Positions 7,023 through 15,260 of a stretch of 64,000 nucleotides of DNA are shown piece by piece. Where the stretch lies: positions 1-64,000 of the forward strand of contig JBLKRX010000003.1 of the NCBI GenBank assembly GCA_047608075.1, written 5' to 3'. The translations under genes and the position numbers were made by a program. The stretch comes from Ferdinandcohnia humi_A (lineage in GTDB: Bacteria; Bacillota; Bacilli; Bacillales; Bacillaceae_L). Numbering within the stretch: the first letter of the stretch is position 1; each line of letters opens with the position of its first letter. The notes under the pieces are model-generated. The model was not told the DNA's origin and did no database searches. It saw only the letters and a program-made list of their open reading frames with translations.

Positions 7023-8249
7023 GTGAGTGAAATAATTAATAATAGGGAAACGCATATAAATAGTGATACAAATCGACTATCTCTACTAAAAGAAGGATTT
7101 ATGGATTTGCATCATGGCAAAAATATTAAAGAAATTAAAGAACGTTTATTCAATCAATTAGGTCCTATATCAATTGAGGAAATTTCCAATCTCCAACATT
7201 CTCTTATGGAGGAAGAGGGCATCCAAGCGAGTGAAGCTAAGGATATCTGTTCTAAGCATATGGAAGTGTTAAAGGATTTAATTGATAGAAATAGTCCTTC
7301 TACAAGACCGGAAGAGCACCCAGGACACCCGGTTCACACTTTTAAGCTTGAGAACAGGGAGCTTGAAAAGGTGGTAAATGAAAGTCTTGTGCACCATCTA
7401 GAGCTATTTGTAAAAGAAGATACTCAAGAGAATATTAGTAAGCTTCTCGAGGATTGTAATTCGTTGTTGGATATAGATAAGCATTTTAATCGTAAGGAAC
7501 ATCTTCTTTTTCCTTACCTAGAAAAGTACGGAATTTATGGTCCAACGAATATGATGTGGCGGATCGATGACTATATTCGGGATGGAATAAAAGAAGCAAA
7601 AAGAATGCTTCTCCATTATGAGGGTGAAAAGCAGCCTGTGTTGGATGTATTTGATTTTGTCCAAAAAGAAGTAAATGAAATGATATATCGCGAAGAGAAT
7701 ATTTTATTCCCTATGGCCTTGAAAAATCTGACTGAAGATGAGTGGGTAAAAATCGCGTATGAGAGCGATGAAATCGGTTATTGTTTGACAGAACCAGTTG
7801 AATGGAAGCCGGGGAGGCTGGAAATGGCTGAAAAAGCGATATCTGAAGGCTATATAAAAATGGAGACCGGAATTCTTTCCCTGAAGCAGTTGGAGCTACT
7901 ATTAAATCATTTGCCAGTCGATATTACGTTTATTGATCAAGACGATGTGGTCCGTTATTTTTCACATGGAAATGAAAGAATCTTTGCTAGAACCAAGGCT
8001 GTTATTGGTCGGACTGTACAAAACTGTCATCCCCCTAAAAGTGTTCACGTTGTTGAAGAGCTTTTGGAGGATTTTAAATCTGGCAATAAAGATTGCGAAG
8101 ATTTCTGGATTAAATTTAAAGATAAGTACGTATATATTCGTTATTTTGCTGTACGTGATGAGAAAGGTAACTATGTCGGCACTTTGGAGTTCACGCAAAA
8201 TATCAAACCCATTCAAGAGATTGAAGGCGAAAAACGAATATTATCATAG
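7023..8249 (+). CDS. DUF438/hemerythrin/PAS domain protein
   Basis: This 408-aa soluble protein has the DUF438 N-terminal part with HPGHPVHTFKLENREL (about residues 100-115). A hemerythrin-like HHE region follows with HFNRKEHLLFPYLEKYG and EENILFP, and its His/Glu residues would hold a di-iron centre. A C-terminal PAS_10 domain (DITFIDQDDVVRYFSHGNER) completes it. The family is thought to act in anaerobic or nitric-oxide-related sensing and iron-sulfur repair. The GTG at 7023 was chosen because GAGGAGAAGG lies 5 bases before it. The Fnr box upstream fits. A broken nitrite-reductase-like gene follows. Confidence 0.85.
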   Translation: MSEIINNRETHINSDTNRLSLLKEGFMDLHHGKNIKEIKERLFNQLGPISIEEISNLQHSLMEEEGIQASEAKDICSKHMEVLKDLIDRNSPSTRPEEHPGHPVHTFKLENRELEKVVNESLVHHLELFVKEDTQENISKLLEDCNSLLDIDKHFNRKEHLLFPYLEKYGIYGPTNMMWRIDDYIRDGIKEAKRMLLHYEGEKQPVLDVFDFVQKEVNEMIYREENILFPMALKNLTEDEWVKIAYESDEIGYCLTEPVEWKPGRLEMAEKAISEGYIKMETGILSLKQLELLLNHLPVDITFIDQDDVVRYFSHGNERIFARTKAVIGRTVQNCHPPKSVHVVEELLEDFKSGNKDCEDFWIKFKDKYVYIRYFAVRDEKGNYVGTLEFTQNIKPIQEIEGEKRILS

Positions 8250-8254
8250 AATGG

Positions 8255-8282
8255 AATCTCTCACTTTTGTGGGAGATTTTTT
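8255..8282 (+). terminator. Terminator after DUF438 gene
   Basis: AATCTCTCAC pairs with GTGGGAGATT (one T-G pair) around TTTT, followed by T. Confidence 0.85.
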
Positions 8283-8405
8283 AACTCTAAGTGCTTGTTA
8301 TCATTTGTAGTAAAGTTTTACATATTGTTAACTAGGTAGTAATTTATTTTAATAGTAGTGCAGCTTAAAATATTTTGACATTATTGTATTCTGGGGTGAG
8401 GTTTG

Positions 8406-9051
8406 ATGGAACTTCAAGATAAAACAGTTACACTCGCTGTAAATGGCGGGATTGGCTTTGGTGCAAAATTAAATGCAAAGCAACTAGTTGCACTTGCTAA
8501 CTATATTAAAGAAGATAGTGAAATTGAATTAACAACATTTCAACAGCTATATATCGAAGTACTTGAGAGCCAGGTAGAGACAGTAAAAGCTGAGTTTGAT
8601 ATGGTGGGTCTTGCGGTTTATCCTGTAGGTCCGTATGTATATAGTCTTCGTACTTGTGGTTTTTGTAAGGGTGCTTAAGAGGAAAGTATGCCTGTTGCGA
8701 TTGAGCTTAATAAGCGCATCGCAGGCATGGAGGTTCCGTGGCCGCTACGTCCAGCTTATACAGGATGCCCGAATGCATGTGGAGAGCCTCTCGTAAATGA
8801 TATAGGTGTTATCAAACGAAGAGACCACTTTGTTTTATATATTGGAGGGAAAGCAACAGGGGAAAATGCTAGAACTGCCTTGAAACTAAAGGAAGGCTTA
8901 ACTCCTGAAGAGCTTTATGAAACTGTCGAGAGATTACTAGATTTTTATAAAACGAATGCGAAGAAGCGTGAAGCCGTATGGAAGTTTATCATTTGGATTT
9001 GACCAAATCAAAGAAGCGAGTGGGGTAATGAATAGAGGAACCCTTTACTAG
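8406..9051 (+). pseudogene. Nitrite/sulfite reductase-like gene, broken
   Basis: Two adjacent same-frame segments read as one small nitrite/sulfite-reductase-domain protein of about 214 aa. The first half ends RTCGFCKGA, then an in-frame TAA at 8676-8678, then EESMPVAIELNKRIAG and the second Cys motif TGCPNACGEP. Together these would bind a 4Fe-4S/sirohaem-type centre. Near 8990 the frame shifts. A plausible native C-terminus (FGFDQIKEASGVMNRGTLY) is read in another frame to 9051. Two independent lesions make a pseudogene likely. The ATG at 8406 follows GGGGTGAGG. The neighbour is the Fnr-controlled DUF438 gene. Confidence 0.8.
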
Positions 9052-9080
9052 CTTGAGCTTGTCTCAGGCTAGTTTTCTTT
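9047..9080 (+). terminator. Terminator after broken reductase gene
   Basis: ACTAGCTTGAG pairs with CTCAGGCTAGT (one wobble) and is followed by TTTCTTTT. It overlaps the shifted-frame stop codon, which supports the idea that the original gene ended at 9051. Confidence 0.85.
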
Positions 9081-9692
9081 TGTTACATCCAATAACTGGT
9101 TCTACGGGGGGGGGGGAGCATTGTTAGTGTAACACGATGTTGATTACAATGGGGTTGCCGCTCTTAGGTCATGTTCTAAGGGTGCTCCTACGAGGTTAGA
9201 TTTGGTTTTGCTTGTGATTCTATCCAAATTTTTGCTATTTTAGTAGTATTTTTCCTACCAAATAATAGAGTGGCTCAATTATTTGAATATCGGCTTAATA
9301 ATTTTGAAATTGGCTTAATTATTTCAAAAGTGGCTTAATTATTCTCAAATCGGCTTAATTATTCGTAAAGTGGCTGAATTAGTAGAATGAATCCCCTTTA
9401 CCCATCGAGTCCCCTCGTTCAGCAACTCTATTTAGTAGGAATTTGATGGTCATAACATAGCAGATTCTCTTCAATTTAACCCACGGACCTCATTTCCTAA
9501 GCCAAAATTATCTCCTGCCCTAGCAAACTATACCGCCTCGACCCGCCCCATCTCGAAAATAAGAGTTTTGTAAAAACTGATAGTTATTATGTAATTTCGA
9601 TTGTAAGGCAACTGCTCATCGAAAAAAGCATTCTCAATTACTTCTAGCGGTGTATAGTAAAAGGTGGCTTTGTGATATCAAGCATAAAACAT
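9081..9692. other. Intergenic gap with G-run and 20-bp array
   Basis: No gene is supported in this 600-base gap between two converging genes. It contains an uninterrupted run of 11 G at 9106-9116, unusual in such AT-rich DNA, and the family B array at 9271-9390. I see nothing definite in 9391-9692. Confidence 0.6.
9271..9390 (+). repeat. Six-unit 20-bp periodic array, family B
   Basis: Units start every 20 bases from 9271. The core is [T/C]GGCTTAATTATT followed by variable bases and AAA[T/G]. The last unit (TGGCTGAATTAGTAG) is degenerate. The same unit occurs inverted at 32661-32786. Confidence 0.9.
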
Positions 9693-9725
9693 AAAAATGG
9701 CGTGCCACAGCTTTACACGCCATTT
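9693..9725 (-). terminator. Terminator of the 9745-10308 gene
   Basis: AAATGGCGTG and CACGCCATTT form a perfect 10-bp stem. On the minus strand it is followed by TTTAT. It lies 19 bases beyond the stop. Confidence 0.8.
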
Positions 9726-9744
9726 AATATGTTCTGAAACTGTC

Positions 9745-10308
9745 TTACTTCGATATAGAAGCCTCTGTTTTTTCCTTCTTTGGCCAAAGTGTATAGCTAA
9801 AGCTAATTAGAAAGTCAATAAAGAGAATAACAGACCAAACTCTTGCTAACCCAGTAAGGCTTTCAGTTTTCGATGAGTCCCCAACAAACCAAACCATGCA
9901 ATAGAGTAGAACAATCCCGATTGCCCAAGACCAAAGATGACGGAACCAACCATTTCGTTCTTTCTTTGCATGGGCAGCCCCAAACTTTGGAGCTTTTTCT
10001 GGTTTAGGCCCGCCTGCAAACCGATAGGCAAATCGTTCATCAACGTATTTGATCATTTGGTGCCCGTAAGCTATTGTAACTCCAATATAAATCGCCGCTA
10101 TCCCGTGAAACGTATTTGCCGTTGCGCCGTTTTTTAAATCGATAACCGTCATAATAATTAAAAACAAATCAATAAGCGGTGTGCAAAGGAGTAAAAATCC
10201 ACCAATCTTTTTAAGACGTAAAATATACCTAAAAAATAATCCCACAATGACAAAGACCCAAAAACCAATTTCACAGGCTACGATAAGCCATCCAATCATT
10301 TTTTTCAC
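9745..10308 (-). CDS. Conserved membrane protein, TetR-linked
   Basis: The 187-aa protein has about five or six hydrophobic helices, with N-terminal pairs near 5-55, one near 70-85 and C-terminal ones near 125-175. A positively charged cytoplasmic stretch rich in Lys and Pro lies between. I recognise no enzymatic motif. It is divergent from a TetR gene, and both share a 45-bp palindrome in the 80-base gap between them, so the regulator probably controls it. GGGTG precedes the ATG. Confidence 0.7.
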   Translation of the reverse strand: MKKMIGWLIVACEIGFWVFVIVGLFFRYILRLKKIGGFLLLCTPLIDLFLIIMTVIDLKNGATANTFHGIAAIYIGVTIAYGHQMIKYVDERFAYRFAGGPKPEKAPKFGAAHAKKERNGWFRHLWSWAIGIVLLYCMVWFVGDSSKTESLTGLARVWSVILFIDFLISFSYTLWPKKEKTEASISK

Positions 10309-10318
10309 CCTTTTTTAT

Positions 10319-10363
10319 TTTAATACAACTGTGCTAAAAACAATTTAGCACAGTTGTATTAAA
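10319..10363. promoter_or_regulatory. 45-bp perfect palindrome, likely TetR operator
   Basis: The 20-base arm TTTAATACAACTGTGCTAAA is repeated perfectly inverted after a 5-base AACAA spacer. It fills the gap between the divergent membrane gene and the TetR gene and ends 25 bases before the TetR start. An arm this long is more than a single TetR dimer usually needs, so two dimers may bind side by side. Confidence 0.75.
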
Positions 10364-10388
10364 TAAGTCAATGACTTATAATAAATAT

Positions 10389-10979
10389 ATGCCAAAAATA
10401 GTTGATCACGATAAACAGAAGGAAAAATTAGCAGAAGCTACACTTAGAATTATCAAACGAGATGGCATGGAGCAAGCAACGGTACGAAATATTGCAAAGG
10501 AGGCAAATATGTCGGTAGGTTCTCTACGACATTATTTTTCAACACAATCAGAGCTCTATGCGTTTACGATGAATTTAGTTTCTGAGAGGGTGAATAATAG
10601 AATATCGCAAATGGATTTCAATGGTCCGCCACTTGAAGTTATGACTAACGTGTTAAAGGAAGTTGTACCGTTGAAACCCGAAACGAGATTAGAGATGGAG
10701 GTCTGGCTAGCTTTCACAGCAAGAGCGCTTGTTGATCCCTTCTTAAAACCATTAAGTGAAAGAGTATACATTGAATTAAAGGAAGGAATAACTCGAATAA
10801 TAGACGGGCTTTTACTTCTTAATTTGGGAAAACCAGATATGAATAAGGATTTAGAAATAGAAAGATTGTATGCTCTCGTTGATGGATTAGCCATGCACAG
10901 TATACTCCATCCAGATAAAATATCAGCTGAAATGGTCGAATTAGTGATTGCTCACCATCTACAAACGTTATGTAAGTAA
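10389..10979 (+). CDS. TetR-family transcriptional regulator
   Basis: The 196-aa product begins MPKIVDHDKQKEKLAEATLR, a start typical of the PksA/BetI branch. The helix-turn-helix is ATVRNIAKEANMSVGSLRHYF (about 28-48), and a ligand-binding C-terminal domain follows. The ATG at 10389 fits the family better than one six codons earlier. Neither has a clear ribosome site. It probably represses itself and the divergent membrane protein through the palindrome at 10319-10363. The ligand is unknown. Confidence 0.85.
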   Translation: MPKIVDHDKQKEKLAEATLRIIKRDGMEQATVRNIAKEANMSVGSLRHYFSTQSELYAFTMNLVSERVNNRISQMDFNGPPLEVMTNVLKEVVPLKPETRLEMEVWLAFTARALVDPFLKPLSERVYIELKEGITRIIDGLLLLNLGKPDMNKDLEIERLYALVDGLAMHSILHPDKISAEMVELVIAHHLQTLCK

Positions 10980-10981
10980 AG

Positions 10982-11016
10982 AAATGCTGACACACTAGAA
11001 GTTGTCAGCATTTTTG
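10982..11016 (+). terminator. Terminator after TetR gene
   Basis: AAATGCTGACA pairs with TGTCAGCATTT around a 10-base loop and is followed by T. Confidence 0.85.
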
Positions 11017-11028
11017 ATTTACGTAAAA

Positions 11029-11478
11029 TTAAGGTACCTCTATTGTTTCTGTATAGGCAATCTCTTTTCCAGCTAAGACGAACACACCGTGATTATTTCC
11101 GTTAAGTGTTACTTTAATTTCATGTTTCCCAGGTGATAGATTATCTAGATTATAGTAGTTTCCATATAAGCGATTTACTTTTATTCCATCTAAGTAAATA
11201 TGAGCATGTCCTTCATTATAAGAGATATCCTGTGTTCCTACCTTTTCAGGTTCAAAGGTAAAATGGTTTGTCTCAATTTCTAATAGCCATGTTCCAGACA
11301 AATCTTTCGAAACACTCCCTGTTATTGAAGGAGCTGTGACATTATCAGGTATCAAAATCTGATTCGTCTGATGAGCAAGCGCGTGGTTCATCGTTCCACT
11401 ATGTCCACTTAGGTTATGTAAGTACAGCATAAGAGACACGAACGAAAAAAGAACAAAAAAGCTTATTACCCTATACAT
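11029..11478 (-). CDS. Membrane-anchored extracytoplasmic protein, unknown
   Basis: The 149-aa protein has an N-terminal hydrophobic anchor (about 3-22). A His/Asn-rich outer domain follows, with GHAHIYLDGIKVNRLYGNYY and a Gly-Asn-rich beta-strand end. The pattern recalls small beta-sandwich domains such as DUF4399, but I am not sure. GGAGGG lies 5 bases before the ATG at 11478. It follows the DUF2243 gene by 23 bases on the same strand, so the two form an operon, perhaps metal-related given the His residues. That last point is speculation. Confidence 0.6.
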   Translation of the reverse strand: MYRVISFFVLFSFVSLMLYLHNLSGHSGTMNHALAHQTNQILIPDNVTAPSITGSVSKDLSGTWLLEIETNHFTFEPEKVGTQDISYNEGHAHIYLDGIKVNRLYGNYYNLDNLSPGKHEIKVTLNGNNHGVFVLAGKEIAYTETIEVP

Positions 11479-11501
11479 ATAACCCTCCAAAAAAAAGTAG
11501 T

Positions 11502-11969
11502 TTACAAGTCTGCAGCAGTAGCTCTTTCATTTTTTGTACGCTTAATAAAATACCCGATGATGATTAAAAGCAAGCCTAATCCAAGAAAGGCTAGGTCATA
11601 GGCTAACGGATTTGCATCTGTGGGCTTAACCCGATGTATTTGTAAAATATGATGATTAGTAATTCCTTCAATGAGATTAAATGTGCCGCCTCCGATTAGA
11701 AATCCTCCCACTACTAATTTAATCCCCTTTGCTAGACTACTTGGGTTTCCTGCTAGCCATAACAAAACACCACCAATTACTAAGGTAATAGTGACTGCAA
11801 AATGAAACAAACCATCACTTACAATCTGCCCTGGTCTATCTGCTAACATGTATACACTATGCCATTGCAGTAATTGATGAAAAATGATTCCATCTAATGC
11901 ACCTATAAAGCCAAATCCTAATATAAAACTACCAGAGTTAATTAATTTACGTTTTGTAGTGGTTGTCAC
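11502..11969 (-). CDS. DUF2243 family membrane protein
   Basis: The 155-aa product has four predicted membrane helices and the DUF2243 hallmarks: FGFIGALDGIIFHQLLQWHS near the N-terminus and SDGLFHFAV in the middle. The His residues in these motifs are conserved in the family. Its function is unknown, though its relatives often sit near copper or cytochrome-oxidase genes. It is the first gene of a two-gene unit with the outer-domain protein downstream. Confidence 0.85.
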   Translation of the reverse strand: MTTTTKRKLINSGSFILGFGFIGALDGIIFHQLLQWHSVYMLADRPGQIVSDGLFHFAVTITLVIGGVLLWLAGNPSSLAKGIKLVVGGFLIGGGTFNLIEGITNHHILQIHRVKPTDANPLAYDLAFLGLGLLLIIIGYFIKRTKNERATAADL

Positions 11970-12257
11970 TAGTATTCTCCTTTACTTATAATTCTAAACA
12001 TTAACTCATTTTTACCATAATATCGTATTTTATTCGTGGGATCTGGTATTTAAGGTAAATAGCAATTGTTGAAAGCAAGATGGAAATGGATTAGGACTCA
12101 TGGTAAACTATAAAATCATGGAAAACCATAGCGGAGTGTTTCATGGGGACGGCTTTTATTTTTATTTTTGAAGGTTTATCGGAAAAAGTGCAACAGAACT
12201 AATTTGGTTGAATAATAGTTTTCATAGTTTCTTATGCCACAAAACTATGTTTTTATC

Positions 12258-12286
12258 TTGACATAACCATTATTTTATTATATAAA
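12258..12286 (+). promoter_or_regulatory. Sigma-A promoter of the lysine transporter operon
   Basis: TTGACA (12258-12263) and TATAAA (12281-12286) are separated by 17 bases. The transcript would start near 12293, just ahead of the riboswitch. Confidence 0.85.
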
Positions 12287-12323
12287 CATATTATAACTTA
12301 ATAATAACCTCACTTATTATCAG

Positions 12324-12502
12324 TGAGGTAGAGGCGCGGTATTTAACAGTCTTTAGTGGAGTTTTGAGAAACTATGAAGCTATTGAGAAGGAAATATCGC
12401 CGAAGCTTGTAATATTCTCAAGTATTACTTGCTGGGTCTGTAGTTAAGAACTGCAGGACTGTCTCAATAAACAACCCGGTTTATTGAGTTGTGCTATCTC
12501 AT
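12324..12502 (+). ncRNA. Lysine riboswitch (L-box)
   Basis: The leader carries the L-box landmarks in order: GAGGTAGAGGCGCGG at the 5' side, TTTAGTGGAG, ATATCGCCGAAGC, TTGCTGGGTCTG, AGGACTGTC, and a closing GCTATCTC that pairs with GAGGTA to form P1. A terminator hairpin follows. By established knowledge lysine binding favours termination, so the importer below is made when lysine is scarce. Confidence 0.93.
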
Positions 12503-12537
12503 TTGGGAAGAGTAGAGGACTTTGGTTAAACATGCAC

Positions 12538-12567
12538 ACGACCTGAGTTTATCTCAGGTCGTTTTTT
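12538..12567 (+). terminator. Riboswitch expression-platform terminator
   Basis: ACGACCTGAG and CTCAGGTCGT form a perfect 10-bp stem followed by six T, between the L-box and the first gene. Confidence 0.9.
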
Positions 12568-12607
12568 GTTGCTAAAAACACCAAGAAAAAACAGGAGGAG
12601 AATATAA

Positions 12608-13441
12608 ATGAAAAAAACAGCTTTATCTATTTTTGCAGTCATTTTATCAATTATGGCCCTTTTAACGGGTTGTGGGACAAGCAGTTCAAATGCAGGTGGT
12701 TCGGAAAAGGATACGTTTAGAGTTGGATTAGAAGCAGGATATGCGCCTTTTAACTGGACACAAATGGATGACTCTAATGGTGGTGTAAAAATAGAAGGCA
12801 ATGCTGAGTTTGCAGGTGGCTATGATGTAGAAATTGCCAAGAGAATTGCAGATGGCTTAGGAAAAGAGTTAGTTATCGTCAAAACAGAATGGGATGGTCT
12901 TGTACCAGCTTTAACCTCTGGAAAGATTGATGCGATTATCGCCGGGATGTCTCCAACAGAAGAACGTAAGGAAACAATTGATTTCTCGGATAATTATTAT
13001 AAATCAGATCTAGTTATGGTTGTTAAAAAAGGTGGAAACTTTGAAAATGCAACTAGTCTTGCCGACTTTAAGGGAGCAAAGGTAACTGCACAATTAAATA
13101 CCTTCCACTATAGCGTAATTGATCAAATTGAAGGGGTTGAGAAACTCCCAGCAATGGATAACTTTCCAGCAATGAGAGTAGCTCTTGAATCAGGAGTTAT
13201 TGATGGGTATGTATCAGAACGTCCTGAAGGTATTAGTGCTTCTAATGCAAATGATAATTTTAAAATGGTAGAGTTTACAGATGGATTTGAGACTTCTGAG
13301 GAAGATACTTCAATAGCTGTTGGTTTAGCAAAAAATAGTGATGTAACTGAAAAAATTAATGAAATCTTAGCTGGTATTTCAGAGGAAGAAAGAAAGAGTA
13401 TCATGGATACTGCTATTCAGAATCAACCAGCAGCCAAATAA
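12608..13441 (+). CDS. Lysine ABC transporter, substrate-binding lipoprotein
   Basis: This 277-aa protein has a lipoprotein signal peptide with lipobox LLTGC (Cys22) and a family-3 solute-binding domain (FRVGLEAGYAPFNW, GYDVEIAKRIADGLG, LTSGKIDAIIAGM). It captures an amino acid outside the membrane for the permease and ATPase encoded next. The lysine riboswitch upstream makes lysine the probable ligand. AGGAGGAG precedes the ATG. A partial terminator hairpin after the stop probably raises its level over the permease. Confidence 0.92.
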   Translation: MKKTALSIFAVILSIMALLTGCGTSSSNAGGSEKDTFRVGLEAGYAPFNWTQMDDSNGGVKIEGNAEFAGGYDVEIAKRIADGLGKELVIVKTEWDGLVPALTSGKIDAIIAGMSPTEERKETIDFSDNYYKSDLVMVVKKGGNFENATSLADFKGAKVTAQLNTFHYSVIDQIEGVEKLPAMDNFPAMRVALESGVIDGYVSERPEGISASNANDNFKMVEFTDGFETSEEDTSIAVGLAKNSDVTEKINEILAGISEEERKSIMDTAIQNQPAAK

Positions 13442-13450
13442 TAAATAAGG

Positions 13451-13490
13451 TAAACCGGCCGCGAAATTTGTAGCCGGTTTATGATTTTTT
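13451..13490 (+). terminator. Intercistronic attenuating hairpin
   Basis: TAAACCGGC pairs with GCCGGTTTA and is followed by TGATTTTTT. It lies between the binding-protein and permease genes and would lower downstream expression. Confidence 0.75.
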
Positions 13491-13505
13491 ACTAGGAGGG
13501 AAACT

Positions 13506-14243
13506 ATGAGTTTTGATTGGGTCGTACAAATTATTTCAGAAAACTGGCCGATGTTACTTCGTGGAGCGGGGATTACACTCTTAATCGCATTAATCGGGAC
13601 AATCCTAGGGGCCATCATTGGATTGCTAATTGGCGTAGTAAAAACAATTCCGATACCTGAACGTGGGGTAAAAAAAATCCTCTTACAAACAGTTAACGCC
13701 ATACTCTCTATCTATATTGAATTTTTCCGCGGAACACCAATGATCGTGCAAGCTATGGTTATTTTTTATGGTTCTGCGTTAGCATTTGGACTAAATATGA
13801 ATCCTTTATCGGCAGCCTTCCTAGTTGTTTCTATCAATACAGGAGCTTACATGGCTGAAATTGTCCGTGGGGGAATAGTTTCTGTCGAAAAAGGACAATT
13901 TGAAGCAGCACATGCCATTGGGATGAACCATGTGCAAACAATGTTAAATGTTGTATTACCACAGGTTATACGGAATATTTTACCAGCAACTGGGAACCAA
14001 TTTGTCATCAACATTAAAGATACGTCAGTTCTTAACGTTATTTCTGTAACAGAGCTATACTTCCAAACTAAATCAATCGCAGGTAACAACTTCCGTTATT
14101 TTGAATCATTCTTTGTTGCATGTGTCATTTACTTTGTTTTGACATTTGCTGTGACACGAATTCTTCTTTATATCGAAAAGAAGCTAGAGGGTCCTGAAAA
14201 TTACACGATGCTCGGAAATCAATCACGTATACAAGAAAAATAA
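13506..14243 (+). CDS. Lysine ABC transporter, permease
   Basis: The 245-aa membrane protein is a HisMQ-type amino acid permease. It shows FRGTPMIVQ, the NTGAYMAEIVRGGI motif and the EAA loop FEAAHAIGMNHVQTM that docks the ATPase. About five helices are visible. The start follows AGGAGGGAAACT. It forms an operon with the binding protein before it and the ATPase 20 bases after it. The lysine assignment rests on the riboswitch. Confidence 0.92.
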   Translation: MSFDWVVQIISENWPMLLRGAGITLLIALIGTILGAIIGLLIGVVKTIPIPERGVKKILLQTVNAILSIYIEFFRGTPMIVQAMVIFYGSALAFGLNMNPLSAAFLVVSINTGAYMAEIVRGGIVSVEKGQFEAAHAIGMNHVQTMLNVVLPQVIRNILPATGNQFVINIKDTSVLNVISVTELYFQTKSIAGNNFRYFESFFVACVIYFVLTFAVTRILLYIEKKLEGPENYTMLGNQSRIQEK

Positions 14244-14263
14244 GAAACAAAGGAGGATGAATC

Positions 14264-15004
14264 ATGGGGAAAGTAATCGATATCCAACATTTAAGTAAAT
14301 CCTATGGAACGCATGAAGTATTAAAGGACATCAACTTTTCTGTTAGCAAAGGAGAAGTAGTTTCTATGATTGGATCCTCGGGGTCTGGTAAATCAACACT
14401 TCTTCGTTGTATCAACCTACTGGAGAAACCAAGCGGTGGGCAAATAATCTATAACGGGGAAAATATCCTGGATGACAAGCACAATATTTATGAATATCGA
14501 AAAAATCTGGGTATGGTATTTCAGCAATTTAATTTATTTAATAACCACAATGTGTTAAACAACTGTGTGGTTGGACAAGTAAAAGTTCTTAAACGTTCCA
14601 AAGAAGAAGCGGAAAGAGTTGCTATGAAGTACTTGAAGGTAGTAGGAATGGATCAATACCTTAATGCCATGCCTAAGCAATTATCAGGCGGTCAAAAACA
14701 GCGCGTGGCAATTGCTAGAGCCCTATCAATGGAACCTGAGGTCATCTTATTTGATGAACCGACATCAGCGCTTGATCCAGAAATGGTTGGAGAAGTTCTC
14801 AAAGTAATGAAGGAGCTTGCTGAGTCTGGACTGACCATGATAATAGTAACACATGAGATGGAATTTGCTAGAGAAGTTTCTAAACGGGTTATATTCATGG
14901 ATAAGGGAGTTATCGCTGAGGAAGGGACCCCTGATCAAATCTTTAATCATCCAACAAAAGAACGAACGAGAGAATTTTTACAAAGAACATTCAAAACAAT
15001 ATAA
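14264..15004 (+). CDS. Lysine ABC transporter, ATPase
   Basis: The 246-aa ATPase carries all canonical motifs: Walker A GSSGSGKSTLL (near 37-47), the Q-loop FQQFNLF, the signature LSGGQKQRVAIARAL, Walker B VILFDEPTSALD and the switch His in IIVTHEM. It belongs to the polar amino acid (GlnQ/HisP) group and powers the lysine importer. AAGGAGGATGAATC precedes the ATG. A long A/T-flanked terminator ends the operon. Confidence 0.95.
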   Translation: MGKVIDIQHLSKSYGTHEVLKDINFSVSKGEVVSMIGSSGSGKSTLLRCINLLEKPSGGQIIYNGENILDDKHNIYEYRKNLGMVFQQFNLFNNHNVLNNCVVGQVKVLKRSKEEAERVAMKYLKVVGMDQYLNAMPKQLSGGQKQRVAIARALSMEPEVILFDEPTSALDPEMVGEVLKVMKELAESGLTMIIVTHEMEFAREVSKRVIFMDKGVIAEEGTPDQIFNHPTKERTREFLQRTFKTI

Positions 15005-15181
15005 CTACGGACCGCCCGAGGAAAGCGAGTACCAGTAGCGGAAATCTCATGCCTAACTAAAAGCAAATAGTAACAAACTTTTAGAATAAGTAGTTCAGAT
15101 AACGTGGAGAAAATTCCAAATAACAGTGTAAATAATATATGTTTTGGCAACTTAATTAGCAGATTAATTAACAATAAAAGT

Positions 15182-15223
15182 AACAAACAAAAAGTACTTG
15201 GTTAACCAAGTGTTTTTTGTTTG
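15182..15223 (+). terminator. Terminator of the lysine operon
   Basis: The palindrome ACTTGGTTAACCAAGT is flanked by complementary A- and T-rich arms (AACAAACAAAAA and TTTTTTGTTTGTT). It can work in both directions. Confidence 0.85.
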
Positions 15224-15260
15224 TTAATGTAAGATTCCGTTCAACTAAAGGTCCCCATTA

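Noticed and set aside
8676..8678. Programmed recoding at the TAA in the reductase-like gene
   Set aside because: TAA is not a selenocysteine codon, and a second lesion (frameshift near 8990) points to decay.
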